A stretch of 64,000 bases of DNA from Sipunculus nudus (GCA_026874595.1 CM049321.1:23307979-23371978); one strand, 5' to 3'; shown: positions 34,670 through 48,671, counted from the first letter of the stretch. Made by a program: numbers and translations. Notes: a model not told the origin generated them from the letters alone.

Positions 34670-37600
34670 AAACCTAACGTTCGTGGAAAGTTACAGGTCA
34701 TAACATTATTTAGAAACGTGCAGGCAACGTCAAGTTTACGTCATATTGAAATACAGGAACGTCCGTCCAAGGTACTTCATGTAACGTTTTAATATAACCT
34801 TGTATTTACATTTAAAGAACGTTGCCCTGTACTTCCAAAACGCCTTTGGTTAAAACGCATTGTATTGTTATTATGTAACGTACATCAAACGTTATGTACA
34901 CGTTAATGGGCACGTTCTGAATTTCGATCAGGTTCCTTATTCTACAATATTGTTGAAAAACATTTGTAAAACATGGTGCGAACGTTATACTTAACGTCCT
35001 AACTACTCTAAAGTAAAATATTATTGGCAACAGCAAACGGACGTTTTAGAAACGTTGCATTAAAAGTTTTTTATGTTGTGCATGCGGTTTGGTTTGCGAC
35101 GTTTTCCGGCACGTTATATGGACGTATCGTGAACATTGCAAAGTTTCGGTCCAATATGTTTAAATTACAAATATACGCAACGTTATTTCAAACATTAATA
35201 TACGGTTTTATATACGATACGGTGCACAATGTAAGGCTGATGAAAATACAGATTTTTACGACGCTGTATACAACGGTCAAGAAACATGTTGGGAACGTTA
35301 TGGTGTACGTCTGCAATACCCGGAAGTATAACATTTTAGGCAATGTCGAAGAGACGTCTGCAAAATGTTACACATAACGTTTCTCATGTTGTACATATGG
35401 TTACATTTGCGACGTTGTTTTGCACATAAAATGTACGTATCCTAAACATTGCAAATTAGTCGGGTCCTTGAATGTAATTTTCAAATATACACAAAGTTAT
35501 TTAAAATATAGATATACTATTATATATACGTTATGGTGCACAATCTAAAACAGGTGAAAATACAGATTTCTACTGCGCTGTATACAACGTATTTGACACA
35601 TGCTGAGAACGTTTTATTGGACGTCCTAAAAGTCGGAAAGTATAACATATTAGGAAATGTTATAGAGACGTTTGCAAATTGTTACACATAACGTTATACA
35701 TGTTGTGCGTGTGGTTACATTTGCGACGTTGTTTTGGCACGTAAAATTAACGTATCCTAAACATTGCAAATTAGTCGGATCAATATGTTTAAAATAACAA
35801 ATAAAATCAACATTACTTCAAACATTAATATACGGTTTTATATACGATACGGTGGACAATGTAAAGCTGATGAAAATACAGATTTTTACGACGCTGTAAA
35901 CAACGGTCAAGAAACATGTTGGGAACGTTATGGTGAACGTCTGCAATACCCGGAAGTATAACATTTTAGGCAATGTCGAAGAGACGTCAGCAAAATGTTA
36001 CACACAACGTTTCACATGTTGTGCATATGGTTACATTTGCGACGTTGTTTTGCACGTAAAATGTACGTATCCTAAACATTGCAAATTAGTCGGGTCTGTG
36101 AATGTAATTTTCAAATATACACAAAGTTATTTAAAATATAGATATACTATTATATATACGTTATGGTGCACAATCTAAAACAGGTGAAAATACAGATTTC
36201 TACTGCGCTGTATACAACGTATTTGACACATGCTGAGAACGTTTTATTGGACGTCCTAAAAGTCGGAAAGTATAACATATTAGGAAATGTTATAGAGACG
36301 TTTGCAAATTGTTACACATAACGTTATACATGTTGTGCGTGTGGTTACATTTGCGACGTTGTTTTGGCACGTAAAATTAACGTATCCTAAACATTGCAAA
36401 TTAGTCGGATCAATATGTTTAAAATAACAAATAAAATCAACATTACTTCAAACATTAATATACGGTTTTATATACGATACGGTGGACAATGTAAAGCTGA
36501 TGAAAATACAGATTTTTACGACGCTGTAAACAACGGTCAAGAAACATGTTGGGAACGTTATGGTGAACGTCTGCAATACCCGGAAGTATAACATTTTAGG
36601 CAATGTCGAAGAGACGTCAGCAAAATGTTACACACAACGTTTCACATGTTGTGCATATGGTTACATTTGCGACGTTGTTTTGCACGTAAAATGTACGTAT
36701 CCTAAACATTGCAAATTAGTCGGGTCTGTGAATGTAATTTTCAAATATACACAAAGTTATTTAAAATATAGATATACTATTATATATACGTTATGGTGCA
36801 AAATCTAAAACAGGTGAAAATACAGATATTTACTGCGCTGTATACAACGTATTTGACACATGCTGAGAACGTTTTATTGGACGTCCTAAAAGTCGGAAAG
36901 TATAACATATTAGGAAATGTTATAGAGACGTTTGCAAAATGTTACACATAACGTTATACATGTTGTGCGTGTGGTTACATTTGCGACGTTGTTTTGGCAC
37001 GTAAAATTAACGTATCCTAAACATTGCAAATAAGTCGGTTCAATATGTTTAAATTACAAATATACTCAACGTTATTTCTAACATTAATGTACGGTTTTAT
37101 AAACGATACGGTGCACAATGTAAAGCTGATGAAAATACAGATTTTTACGACGCTGTATACAACGGTCAAGAAACATGTTGGGAACGTTATGGTGAACGTC
37201 TGCAATACCCGGAAGTATAACATTTTAGGCAATGTCGAAGAGACGTCTGCAAAATGTTACACATAACGTTTCACATGTTGTGCATATGGTTACATTTGCG
37301 ACGTTGTTTTGCACGTAAAATGTACGTATCCTAAACATTGCAAATTAGTCGGGTCTGTGAATGTAATTTTCAAATATACACAAAGTTATTTTAAATATAG
37401 ATATACTGTTATATATACGTTATGGTGCACAATCTAAAACAGGTGAAAATACAGATTTCTACTGCGCTCTATACAACGTATTTGACACATGCAGAGAACG
37501 TTTTATTGGACGTCCTAAAAGTCGGAAAGTATAACACATTAGGAAATGTTATAGAGACGTTTGCAAAATGTTACACATAACGTTATACATGTTGTGCGTG

Positions 37601-40600
37601 TGGTTACATTTGCGACGTTGTTTTGGCACGTAAAATTAACGTATCCTAAACATTGCAAATTAGTCGGTTCAATATGTTTAAATTACAAATATACTCAACG
37701 TTATTTCAAACATTAATGTACGGTTTTATAAACGATACGGTGCACAATGTAAAGCTGATGAAAATACAGATTTTTACGACGCTGTATACAACGGTCAAGA
37801 AACATGTTGGGAACGTTATGTTGAACGTCTGCAATACCCGGAAGTATAACATTTTAGGCAATGTCGAAGAGACGTCTGCAAAATGTTACACATAACGTTT
37901 CACATGTTGTGCATATGGTTACATTTGCGACGTTGTTTTGCACGTAAAATGTACGTATCCTCAACATTGCAAATTAGTCGGGTCTGTGAATGTAATTTTC
38001 AAATATACACAAAGTTATTTAAAATATAGATTTACTGTTATATATACGTTATGGTGCACAATCTAAAACAGGTGAAAATACAGATTTCTACTGCGCTGTA
38101 TACAACGTATTTGACACATGCTGAGAACGTTTTATTGGACGTCCTAAAAGTCGGAAAGTATAACATATTAGGAAATGTTATAGAGACGTTTGCAAATTGT
38201 TACACATAACGTTATACATGTTGTGCGTATGGTTACATTTGCGACGTTGTTTTGGCACGTAAAATTAACGTATCCTAAACATTGCAGATTAGTCGGTTCA
38301 ATATGTTTAAAATAACAAATAAAATCAACATTACTTCAAACATTAATATACGGTTTTATATACGATACGGTGGACAATGTAAAGCTGATGAAAATACAGA
38401 TTTTTACGACGCTGTAAACAACGGTCAAAAATCATGTTGGGAACGTTATGGTGAACGTCTGCAATACCCGGAAGTATAACATTTTAGGCAATGTCGAAGA
38501 GACGTCAGCAAAATGTTAGACACAACGTTTCATATGTTGTACATATGGTTACATTTGCGACGTTGTTTTGCACATAAAATGTACGTATCCTAAACATTGC
38601 AAATTAGTCGGGTCTGTGAATGTAATTTTCAAATATACACAAAGTTATTTAAAATATAGATATACTGTTATATATACGTTATGGTGCACAATCTAAAACA
38701 GGTGAAAATACAGATTTCTACTGCGCTGTATACAACGTATTTGACACATGCTGAGAACGTTTTATTGGACGGCCTAAAAGTCGGAAAGTATAACATACTA
38801 GGAAATGTTATAGAGACATTTGCAAAATGTAACACATAACGTTATACATGTTGTGCGTGTGGTTACATTTGCGATGTGGTTTTGGCACGTAAAATTAACG
38901 TATCCTAAACATTGCAAATAAGTCGGTTCAATATGTTTAAATTACAAATATACTCAACGTTATTTCAAACATTAATATACGATTTTATATACGATACGGT
39001 GGACAATGTAAAGCTGATGAAAATACAGATTTTTACGACGCTGTATACAACGGTCAAGAAACATGTTGGGAACGTTATGGTGTACGTCTGCAATACCCGG
39101 AAGTATAACATTTTAGGCAATGTCGAAGAGACGTCAGCAAAATGTTACACACAACGTTTCACATGTTGTGCATATTGTTACATTTGCGACGTTGTTTTGC
39201 ACGTAAAATGTACGTATCCTAAACATTGCAAATTAGTCGGGTCTGTGAATGTAATTTTCAAATATACACAAAGTTATTTAAAGTATAGATATACTGTTAT
39301 ATATACGTTATGGTGCACAATCTAAAACAGGTGAAAATACAGATTTCTACTGCGCTGTATATACAACGTATTTGACACATGCTGAGAACTTTTTATTGGA
39401 CGTCCTAAAAGTCGGAAAGTATAACGTATTAGGAAATGTTATAGAGACGTTTGCTAAATGTAACACATAACGTTATACATTTTGTGCGTGTGGTTACATT
39501 TGCGACGTTGTTTTGGCACGTAAAATTAACGTATCCTAAACATTGCAAATTAGTCGGTTAAATATGTTTAAATTACAAATATACTCAATGTTATTTCAAA
39601 CATTAAAAAACGGTTTTATATACGATACGGTGCGCAATGTAAAGCTGATGAAAATACAGATTTTTACGACGCTGTATACAACGGTCAAGAAACATGTTGG
39701 GAACGTTATGGTGAACGTCTGCAATACCTGGAAGTATGACATTTTAGGCAGGTCGAAGAGACGTCTGCAAAATGTTACACATAACGTTTCACATGTTGTG
39801 CATGTAGTAAAATTTGCGATGTTGTTTTGGTACGTAAAATGTACACATCCTTAACGTTGCGAATTAGTCGGGTCTGAGAATGTAATTTACGAATATACAC
39901 AACGTTTTTTTATTCATAGGTATACGGTTATACAACGTTACGGTGCACAATCTAAAACTGTTGAAAATACAGATTTCTACTGTTCTGTATGCAACGTATT
40001 TAACACATGCTGAGAACGTTACAGTGAATTTCTGCAATACTCGGAAGTATAACATTTTAGGCAATGTCGAAGAGACGTCTGCGAAATGTTACACATAACG
40101 TTTCACATGTTGTGTATGTAGTTACGTTTGCGATATTTTGGGATGTAAAATGGACGTATCATAAACGTTGCAAATTAGTCGGTTCAATATGTTTAAATTA
40201 CAAATATACACAACGTTATTTCAAACATAAATATACGGTTTGATGTACGTGACGGTGCACAATGTAAAGCTGATGAAAATACAGATTTTTACCACGCTGT
40301 ATTCAACGGTCAAGAAATATGCTTGGAACCGTATGGTTAACGTCTGCAGTACCCGTAAGTATAACATTTTAGGCAATGTCGAAGAGACGTCTGCCAAATG
40401 TTACACATAACGTTTCACATGATGTGCATATGGTTACATTTGGCAGGTTGTTTTGCACGTACGTAAAATGTACGTATCCTTAACGTTGCAAATTAGTCAG
40501 TTAAATATGTTTATTTACAAATGTACACAACATTATTTCAAAACATAAATATACGGTTATATGCGTTACGGTGCACAATGTAAAACTGATGAAAATACAG

Positions 40601-41080
40601 ATTTTTACGACGCTGTATGCAACGGTCAAGAAACATGCTTGGAACGTTACAGTGAACGTCTGCAATATTATGAAGTGTAACATTTTACGCAATGTCAAAG
40701 AGACGCCTGCAAAATTTTATGTGTTGTGCATGTGGTTACATTTGCAGCGTTGTTTTGCACGTAAAAAAATGTACGTATCCTAAACGTTGCAATTTAGTCG
40801 GTTCTGTGTATGTAATTTTCAAATAAACACAAAGAGATACACGGTTATCTAAACGTTACATTCAACGATCCACCAATTAAAATGTGGTTTTCTATGATAC
40901 GGCATGCAACATACATTAAACGTGTAAAGGACGTGAAATATCTGTTGTCTCCCATACTCATTAATATAACGTTCAACGTCACTGAAACATTTGCAGTATG
41001 TTGCACTCAACATGTTGTGTATATGGATATATTCCCGACGTTTTCCGGCAGATAAACGCAATGTATCAGACACATTGAAA
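34670..41080 (+). repeat. ACGT-rich satellite, 315-bp half-units paired as 630-bp units
   Basis: CATTGCAAATTAGTCGG-type landmarks recur at 35134, 35448, 35762, 36078 and 36392, about every 315 bases. Alternate half-units differ consistently: type a has GGCAATGTCGAAGAGACGT and GGTCAAGAAACATGTTGG, type b has AACAGGTGAAAATACAG and GACGTCCTAAAAGTCGG. The true period is therefore 629-631 bases (landmarks at 35764, 36394, 37024, 37653, 38282, 38912, 39543). The two units from 35764 are nearly identical. The outer parts (34670-35130 and after 39780) are much more diverged. CpG occurs mainly within AACGTT/ACGT words. All 60-137-codon frames here are by-products of the repeat. Confidence 0.93.
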
Positions 41081-41164
41081 AGCGGTGAATGTTGTTAAAA
41101 AGCACGCTACACAATTGTAATTACAAGTATATAGATCAAAGGTTATCCAAAATATATTTATCAC

Positions 41165-44100
41165 AGCCACTTGTGAGCAGCAGGATTTATTAGCAGCAGC
41201 CACATGTAAATTGCAACCATGTATATTCACCAAAATATCAGTATTATTCTGCATGTTCAACACCCTAGGTGAATTTTAACCTAATCATATGCACAAAAAG
41301 CCCTGTTAAATGCTAAACATCCCCTTTTTAAAGACACCCCCTAATGGCAAGTATTAACAGCGGCCATCTGCAAACTGCAACCCTGTATATGTTCACCAAA
41401 AGATAAGTTAAATCCTGCATTTTCAACACCCTAGCTGAATTTTAACCTGATCATATGCACAAAAAGCCATGTAAAGTGCTAAAAATCCATTTTTGCTCCT
41501 CATTGGTACAAAAACACAGCCAGCTCTCCCAATTTTTGTATACATATATACATATTTCTCCAAGGGGTCATCTGCAGCCCAAAACTTTTCAGACTAATCA
41601 GCTAAATAACACAGAATTTAGCTCAAGACACCACATGTATTAAAACCAATTTGATTCGGTACGGATGAAAACACTTTAAAGGATACCTCAAAATGGTAGG
41701 TATTAACAGGAGCCATATGCAAATTGCAACCATGTATGTTCACCAAAGTATCAGTAAAATCCTGCATTTTGAACACCCTAGCTGAATTTTAACCTTATCA
41801 TATGCACAAAAAGCCATGTAAAGTGCTAAAAATCCATTTTTTGCTCCTCATTGGTACAAAAACACAGCCAGCTCTCCCAATTTTAGTATACATATTTCTC
41901 CAAGGGGTCATCTGCAGCCCAAAACTTTTCAGACTAATCAGCCAAATAACACAGAATTTAGCTCAAGACACCACATGTATTAAAGCCAAGTTGAGTCGGT
42001 ACAGATGAAAACACTTTAAAGGATACCTCAAAATGGTAGGTATTAACAGGAGCCATATGCAAAATGCAACCATGTATGTTCACCAAAGTATCAGTAAAAT
42101 CCTGCTTTTTGAACAGCCTAGCTGAATTTTAACCTGATCATATGCACAAAAAGCCATGTAAAGTGCTAAAAATCCATTTTTTGCTCCTCATTGGTACAAA
42201 AACACAGCCAGCTCTCCCAATTTTTGTATACATATTTCTCCAAGGGGTCATCTGCAGCCCAAAACTTTTCAGACTAATCAGCCAAATAACACAGAATTTA
42301 GCTCAAGACACCACATGTATTAAAGCCAAGTTGAGTCGGTACAGATGAAAACACTTTAAAGGATACCTCAAAATGGTAGGTATTAACAGGAGCCATATGC
42401 AAATTGCAACCATGTATGTTCACCAAAGTATCAGTAAAATCCTGCATTTTGAACACCCTAGCTGAATTTTAACCTGATCATATGCACAAAAAACCATGTA
42501 AAGTGCTAAAAATCCATTTTTTGCTCCTCATTGGTACAAAAACACAGCCAGCTCTCCCAATTTTTGTATACATATTACTCCAAGGGGTCATCTGCAGCCC
42601 AAAACTTTTCAGACTAATCAGCCAAATAACACAGAATTTAGCTCAAGACACCACATGTATTAAAGCCAATTTGATTTGGTACGGATGAAAACACTTGAAA
42701 GGATACCTCAAAATGGTAGGTATTAACAGGAGCCATATGCAAATTGCAACCATGTATGTTCACCAAAGTATCAGTAAAATCCTGCATTTTGAACACCCTA
42801 GCTGAATTTTAACCTGATCATATGCACAAAAAGCCATTTAAAGTGCTAAAAATCCATTTTTGCTCCTCATTGGTACAAAAATACAGCCAGCTCTCCCAAT
42901 TTTTGTATACATATATACATATTTCTCCAAGGGGTCATCTGCAGCCCAAAACTTTTCAGACTAATCAGCTAAATAACACAGAATTTAGCTCAAGACACCA
43001 CATGTATTAAAACCAATTTGATTCGGTACGGATGAAAACACTTTAAAGGATACCTCAAAATGGTAGGTATTAACAGGAGCCATATGCAAATTGCAACCAT
43101 GTATGTTCACCAAAGTATCAGTAAAATCCTGCATTTTGAACACCCTAGCTGAATTTTAACCTTATCATATGCACAAAAAGCCATGTAAAGTGCTAAAAAT
43201 CCATTTTTTGCTCCTCATTGGTACAAAAACACAGCCAGCTCTCCAAATTTTTGTATACATATTTCTCCAAGGGGTCATCTGCAGCCCAAAACTTTTCAGA
43301 CTAATCAGCCAAATAACACAGAATTAAGCTCAAGACACCACATGTATTAAAGCCAAGTTGAGTCGGTACAGATGAAAACACTTGAAAGGATACCTCAAAA
43401 TGGTAGGTATTAACAGGAGCCATATGCAAATTGCAACCATGTATGTTCACCAAAGTATCAGTAAAATCCTGCATTTTGAACACCCTAGCTGAATTTTAAC
43501 CTGATCATATGCACAAAAAGCCATGTAAAGTGCTAAAAATCCATTTTTTGCTCCTCATTTGTACAAAAACACAGCCAGCTCTCCCAATTTTTGTATACAT
43601 ATTACTCCAAGGGGTCATCTGCAGCCCAAAACTTTTCAGACTAATCAGCCAAATAACACAGAATTTAGCTCAAGACACCACATGTATTAAAGCCAATTTG
43701 ATTTGGTACGGATGAAAACACTTGAAAGGATACCTCAAAATGGTAGGTATTAACAGGAGCCATATGCAAATTGCAACCATGTATGTTCACCAAAGTATCA
43801 GTAAAATCCTGCATTTTGAACACCCTAGCTGAATTTTAACCTGATCATATGCACAAAAAGCCTTGTAAAGTGCTAAAAATCCATTTTTTGCTCCTGATTG
43901 TTACAAAAACACAGCCAGCTCTCCCAATTTTTGTATACATATTTCTCCAAGGGGTCATCTGCAGCCCAAAACTTTTCAGACTAATCAGCCAAATAACACA
44001 GAATTTAGCTCAAGACACCACATGTATTAAAGCCAAGTTGAGTCGGTACAGATGAAAACACTTTAAAGGATAGCCCAAAATGGTAGGTATTAACAGGAGC

Positions 44101-45060
44101 CATATGCAAATTTCAACCATGTATGTTCACTAAAGTATCAGTAAAATCCTGCATTTTGAACACCCTAACTGAATTTTAACCTGATCATATGCACAAAAAG
44201 CCATGTAAAGTGCTAAAAATCCATTTTTGCTCCTCATTGGTACAAAAACACAGCCAGCTCTCCCAATTTTTGTATACATATTTCTCCAAGGGGTCATCTG
44301 CAGCCCAAAACTTTTCAGGCTAATCAGCCAAATAACACAGAATTTAGCTCAAGACACCACATGTATTAAAGCCAATTTGATTCGGTACGGATGAAAACAC
44401 TTTAAAGGATACCTCAAAATGGTAGGTATTAACAGGAGCCATATGCAAATTGCAACCATGTATGTTCACCAAAGTATCAGTAAAATCCTGCATTTTGAAC
44501 ACCCTAGCTGAATTTTAACCTGATCATATGCACAAAAAGCCATGTAAAGTGCTAAAAATCCATTTTTTGCTCCTCATTAGTACAATAACACAGCCAGGTC
44601 TCCCAATTTTTGTATACATATTTCTCCAAGGGGTCATCTGCAGCCCAAAACTTTTCAGACTAATCAGCCAAATAACACAGAATTTAGCTCAAGACACCAC
44701 ATGTATTAAAGCCAAGTTGAGTCGGTACAGATGAAAACACTTGAAAGGATACCTCAAAATGGTAAGTATTAACATATGCAAATTGCAACCATGTATGTTC
44801 ACCAAAGTATCAGTTAAATCCGGCATTTTGAACACCCTAGCTGAATTTTAACCTGATCATGTGCACAAAATCCCTGTCAAATGCTAAAAATCCATTTTTC
44901 TCACCTTATTGGCACACAAACACAGCCACCTCTCCCAATTTTTGTATGTAATTTCCCTAAGGGTTTACTTAAGCCCAAACATTTCAGACCAATCAGTGTA
45001 ATAACACAGAATTTAGCCCAAAACTCCACATGTATACAGCCAATGTTGAGTTTGTCTTTA
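41165..45060 (+). repeat. Approximately 340-bp tandem array, about eleven copies
   Basis: Landmark CATATGCACAAAAAGCC precedes positions 41455, 41802, 42142, 42482, 42822, 43169, 43509, 43849, 44189, 44528 and 44869, with steps of 339-341 or 347 bases. The 347-base copies (starting 41455 and 42822) carry one extra TATACATA. Monomers share CTCCAAGGGGTCATCTGCAG, CCCAAAACTTTTCAGACTAA, ACCACATGTATTAAA and CAACCATGTATGTTCACCAA. The first copy is shortened (about 166 bases) and the last is more diverged, so both true edges are visible. It is unrelated in sequence to the array at 24.7 kb despite the same length, and begins about 90 bases after the ACGT-rich array ends. Confidence 0.93.
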
Positions 45061-48014
45061 TGATTTTTTGTAATATGCATGTTATATGTAAAAATTCCTA
45101 GTTTTTGTAATTTAATATGCAATTTAAAAAAAAATTCCCCAATGGATGTCATTTAATCTATTGTACAAACCAAACAAAAACATATATATATATATATATA
45201 TATCCTATTAATAAAGGTTATAGGCTTGGTTCCATAGCTCAGTTTACCATGAGAGAGAAAGAGAGAGAGAGAGAAAGGGTGAAATATTTATTTGACATAA
45301 AAGTAATGTATCCATAAACAATTATTCAACATCATTTTTTGTTTTAATTGTGTCTGGAGACTGTTGTTAAGGATTTTTATCTGCTGACACAAAAGCAACC
45401 TGTGACACATAGAGAAATATACATACATAATACATAATATGCAGGTTATGTGTTATACATTTCACAAAATATGAGATTATATGATTTAATGAGGAAAATT
45501 AGTGAGAAACTGGGAAGATTATCCACTTGAGTTACTGAAATAACAGTTTGTAATCTATTTTAAGGGTTTTTTTGTGTGTTTGTTACAGATATAACAGTTT
45601 ATCTGAAGGCATTTGTCTATATATGTATTAATGAAATTTTGTAGCAAATCAATCCTTGGAGACTTTGAGTGAAATTTTGTCAATAATGAATTGGTCAGTT
45701 CATTTATGACTTTTGTTGTCATATAATGTTTTTCAGTTAGCTGTCTGCTGTCTTATTTTTAGTTCTGGTTTTATTTGTAACAAGGCTATCTTTATGTCTT
45801 ATGTCATGTTCGTGTGTCATTGTCCTTGTTGAAAAATTAAATGTTTGTTAAAAATCGCTGTAGTGCTTCATGACAGTATTTATAGTATAATTTTATTAAA
45901 TTTAGTCTGAAAATGTCATTTATTTTTAAGAAAAATTTTTAATGATTTATACATTATAAAGCTAAATCTGGATTAGAATTAATTAAACCTAAACTGGAAA
46001 CATAATATATCTTATTTTTAAAACATTATACCTGATTCAATTCTCCAACCCTAACTTTAAGATAAGTTGACACATTATTTATATAACTTTATGGTCTATA
46101 CCAGCACTCAGTGATGTATATTTGAACATAATTTTCCTTAATTGTGGGCGTAATACATAACCAATGTTTGATGAAGGCCTATGTGTCACTGTGTGTTGCT
46201 AGCCTCCTCTCAAAATGAAGATAGTTTTTTTTTAATTGTTTCGTATATGGCACATTTCCGCTTATATATGACATCCATATTTGGCTCTTATAAAAAAAAA
46301 GTTCATATAGATCAGACATAGGCCTATTTATAAGGGGGGTGGGGGCTTTATTAAATACAATACATATGACTTTTTACTTATAACCTGTTGCTATAATTTA
46401 TGTGATTGCATGGACAACGAGATGTGTGTGTGTGTGTGTGTGTGTGTGTGCCATTCTAAGTCATTATTCAAGATGTGGAGAGTGGTTCCATCTGGGGAAG
46501 GTGGCTCATAAATAGACGATAAATAAAATAAACCTGACACTTTTTCATATATATTTTCCTCCCCATGTCTACAGGCGTAACAAACTTGTGAATTTGGCGG
46601 GTAAAAAGTTTCAAAGCACCTATCGTCCAAGTTTAAAAGAAAATATTTGGATATGATAGGAGGTTACGATTTCGGCATTTACTTTGTGCTGGCGGGAAAT
46701 ATGAATCTGCGGGCAGGCAGGACGTGGTCGTTAGCTCCTTCGGTAAGTATATAATATGACAATAGGCCCATCTAGGCCAATGTACCCAGCTAATGTTTTC
46801 AGGCACATCACTGTTTTCTTAGGTATGCGAAAACCCATAAAAATATTTTCTTCAAATTGAGTAATAATGACCATATGCTAAGAAAGTTTCTTAGATCTTT
46901 TATTATCGCTCAGGCCAAGTTTTATAAATGTATGTCTTTGATTTAGATTGCCTCGTCCAAAGACACAATATTCCCATTCGCGCTGCTGTCTGCATAAACA
47001 ATTACACATGAAAGGAGAATCCTAGTTGTTGATTCCACCACAAAGGTTTAGGGCAATTATAGCCAACCCGGACATAGTCAAAGACCATATCTCTAGATCC
47101 CTAGAAGTGCAGGGTAGAACATAACTGCATTAAATGCGGCGGTATCCAGGACTCTGGATACCGCATAAAAAGCTTCAGAGTAAACTGGAGAACTTCAAAC
47201 CCTTGTCGAAAAAAAATCGTGTAAAATCAAATATTGCGTTTATGACAAGGAAACTGTAAGTAATCTAAGGGAGATATAGTACTTTATTCGAATGACCAAG
47301 AAATTCAGATAAATATTATGTTTTAGTATGTAAACAAGACTCACTTTTAAAACTTTGCAACCCTTGCGCTTGAAACTGTCTCAGAATCTGAAACAATGAA
47401 CTGCGTGACCTTTGCTCGCTGAGCCAACACGGCCCGTTACCACTGGTTACACAGGCGGCTGCCGGCCAGCCGTGGCTGGGGGAAAACCCAGAGCACACAT
47501 CGTTCCCTGTGTATCACCGTTTATTAGGATAATACATATTCTTCTAATCAACAATTGAAGTGGGCAAACACTGTCTAAGTGGTATGTTATATGCGTATTT
47601 GATTAGAATATCTTTATTTCCTAACGAATACTACATTTTTAGACGAAATATCAGAATTTAATTGTTATGTGGAATGTCGCCAGTTTCCGCAAATCATCTT
47701 CTAGGGCTCTTGCACAGCTTAGCGTAGTAAGAGAGCACAGGTGCTAGGGCTAGGTAGAACAGAATAGTCTGACCTTGGCTGGGACAGACTATTCACTGAA
47801 ATGGAGTAAAATTGACCGAAATTGACCATGATAAAAACATTAAATGAATTGGTTGTTTACCTGTTTACATGTTACCTGTGTCAATTTTCATCAAGTATGA
47901 GAATATAAGAGCATTTTATTTAAACTTTGATGAAATTTTTTATGAAAACTTTGGTAAACCCAGGTAAAACATATTTTCCCCCAACCTTGGTTAAACCCAG
48001 GTTTTTACCGTTGT
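45061..48014. other. Mostly non-coding stretch with simple repeats
   Basis: (TA)n at 45181-45203, (GA)n at 45250-45275 and (TG)n at 46423-46450. A possible short exon lies at 46653-46742: ATG, 30 codons (MIGGYDFGIYFVLAGNMN...), ending at a good donor (TTCG then GTAAGT), but no partner exon in frame was found. A perfect hairpin sits at 47139-47164. A GC-rich segment at 47400-47510 has no recognised content. Confidence 0.45.
47139..47164. repeat. Perfect 11-bp hairpin
   Basis: GCGGTATCCAG, loop GACT, CTGGATACCGC: both arms are exactly complementary. It lies in otherwise unique AT-rich DNA. The function is unknown. Confidence 0.85.
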
Positions 48015-48022
48015 ACTAAGTA
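48015..48022 (+). repeat. Left target site duplication ACTAAGTA of the hAT element
   Basis: Eight bases ACTAAGTA immediately left of CAGGGTTGGCA, identical to 49709-49716 on the other side. Confidence 0.88.
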
Positions 48023-48671
48023 CAGGGTTGGCAAAAATGTTGGGAAGATAGGTATTTTCCCCTTCTCAGGGAAGAAAAGGAAATTTCTGGGAAGAAAAAA
48101 AAGTCAGGGAAGAAACTCTTTTTCCCACAGGTTCCCACAACCTTTTATTAATAATATATAACATAGTAAATAAGCATATATACAGAGAACCACTGAATAA
48201 TATATATCAGTTGTTCATTAAGAACACATTGTTGTTCAATATTTACACACTCAGATAGTTTAGACTTATATTTCATAGAACACAGTGAATCCAATAGTCC
48301 AAAACATGGTTTCTACGCAGCATCCTGTAAGTAGATACAAGCTTGTTTGTATGTTCCACAATGAACCTGTTTCGAAGTTTTGACTGAACCATACCCATGG
48401 TTGAGACAGCCCATTTTATGGATACGGAGGATGCATATGCTGTGTGGAGGTTCAATACTAACTCCGCAAACCCTGCAGGTAGAGTAGGGCTCCCATTTTT
48501 TATTCCCATTTACCAGGATACAGCAGGCAAAGACATAGCTGAGAAGTAGAAAGCTGGATATGGTGCAGACTTTGTCTGAAGGCTGTATGGCAGCTGTGAT
48601 GTACTCATGGTTACGCTTTGCCAACAAATCTATAACTCGCTGCTGCTGTCTAGTGGAGTTTTTCTACATTT

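Larger units (their letters stand above)
29600..34680 (+). mobile_element. Helitron-type rolling-circle transposon, coding remnant
   Basis: One broken polyprotein-like coding block on the + strand: papain-fold protease, basic coiled repeats, DUF6570-like domain, the first part of a Helitron-like N domain, a post-Rep region, and a PIF1-type helicase. The order is that of large invertebrate Helitron/Helentron proteins. Lesions: TAA at 31005, frameshift near 31815, loss of the Rep centre at about 32957-32968, TAA at 33637, frameshift in the A8 run near 34545, and loss of the helicase C-terminal half at about 34660-34680 where a satellite begins. The 5' TC and 3' CTRR hairpin ends were not found, so the outer limits are approximate. 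Confidence 0.85.

Noticed and set aside
35024-40783. Series of 65-137-codon frames with similar proteins
   Set aside because: They repeat with the 630-bp unit and carry no domain; they are by-products of the satellite.
41455-44734. Series of 62-68-codon frames starting MHKKPCKVLK
   Set aside because: They repeat exactly with the 340-bp array, so they are satellite by-products and not a gene family.
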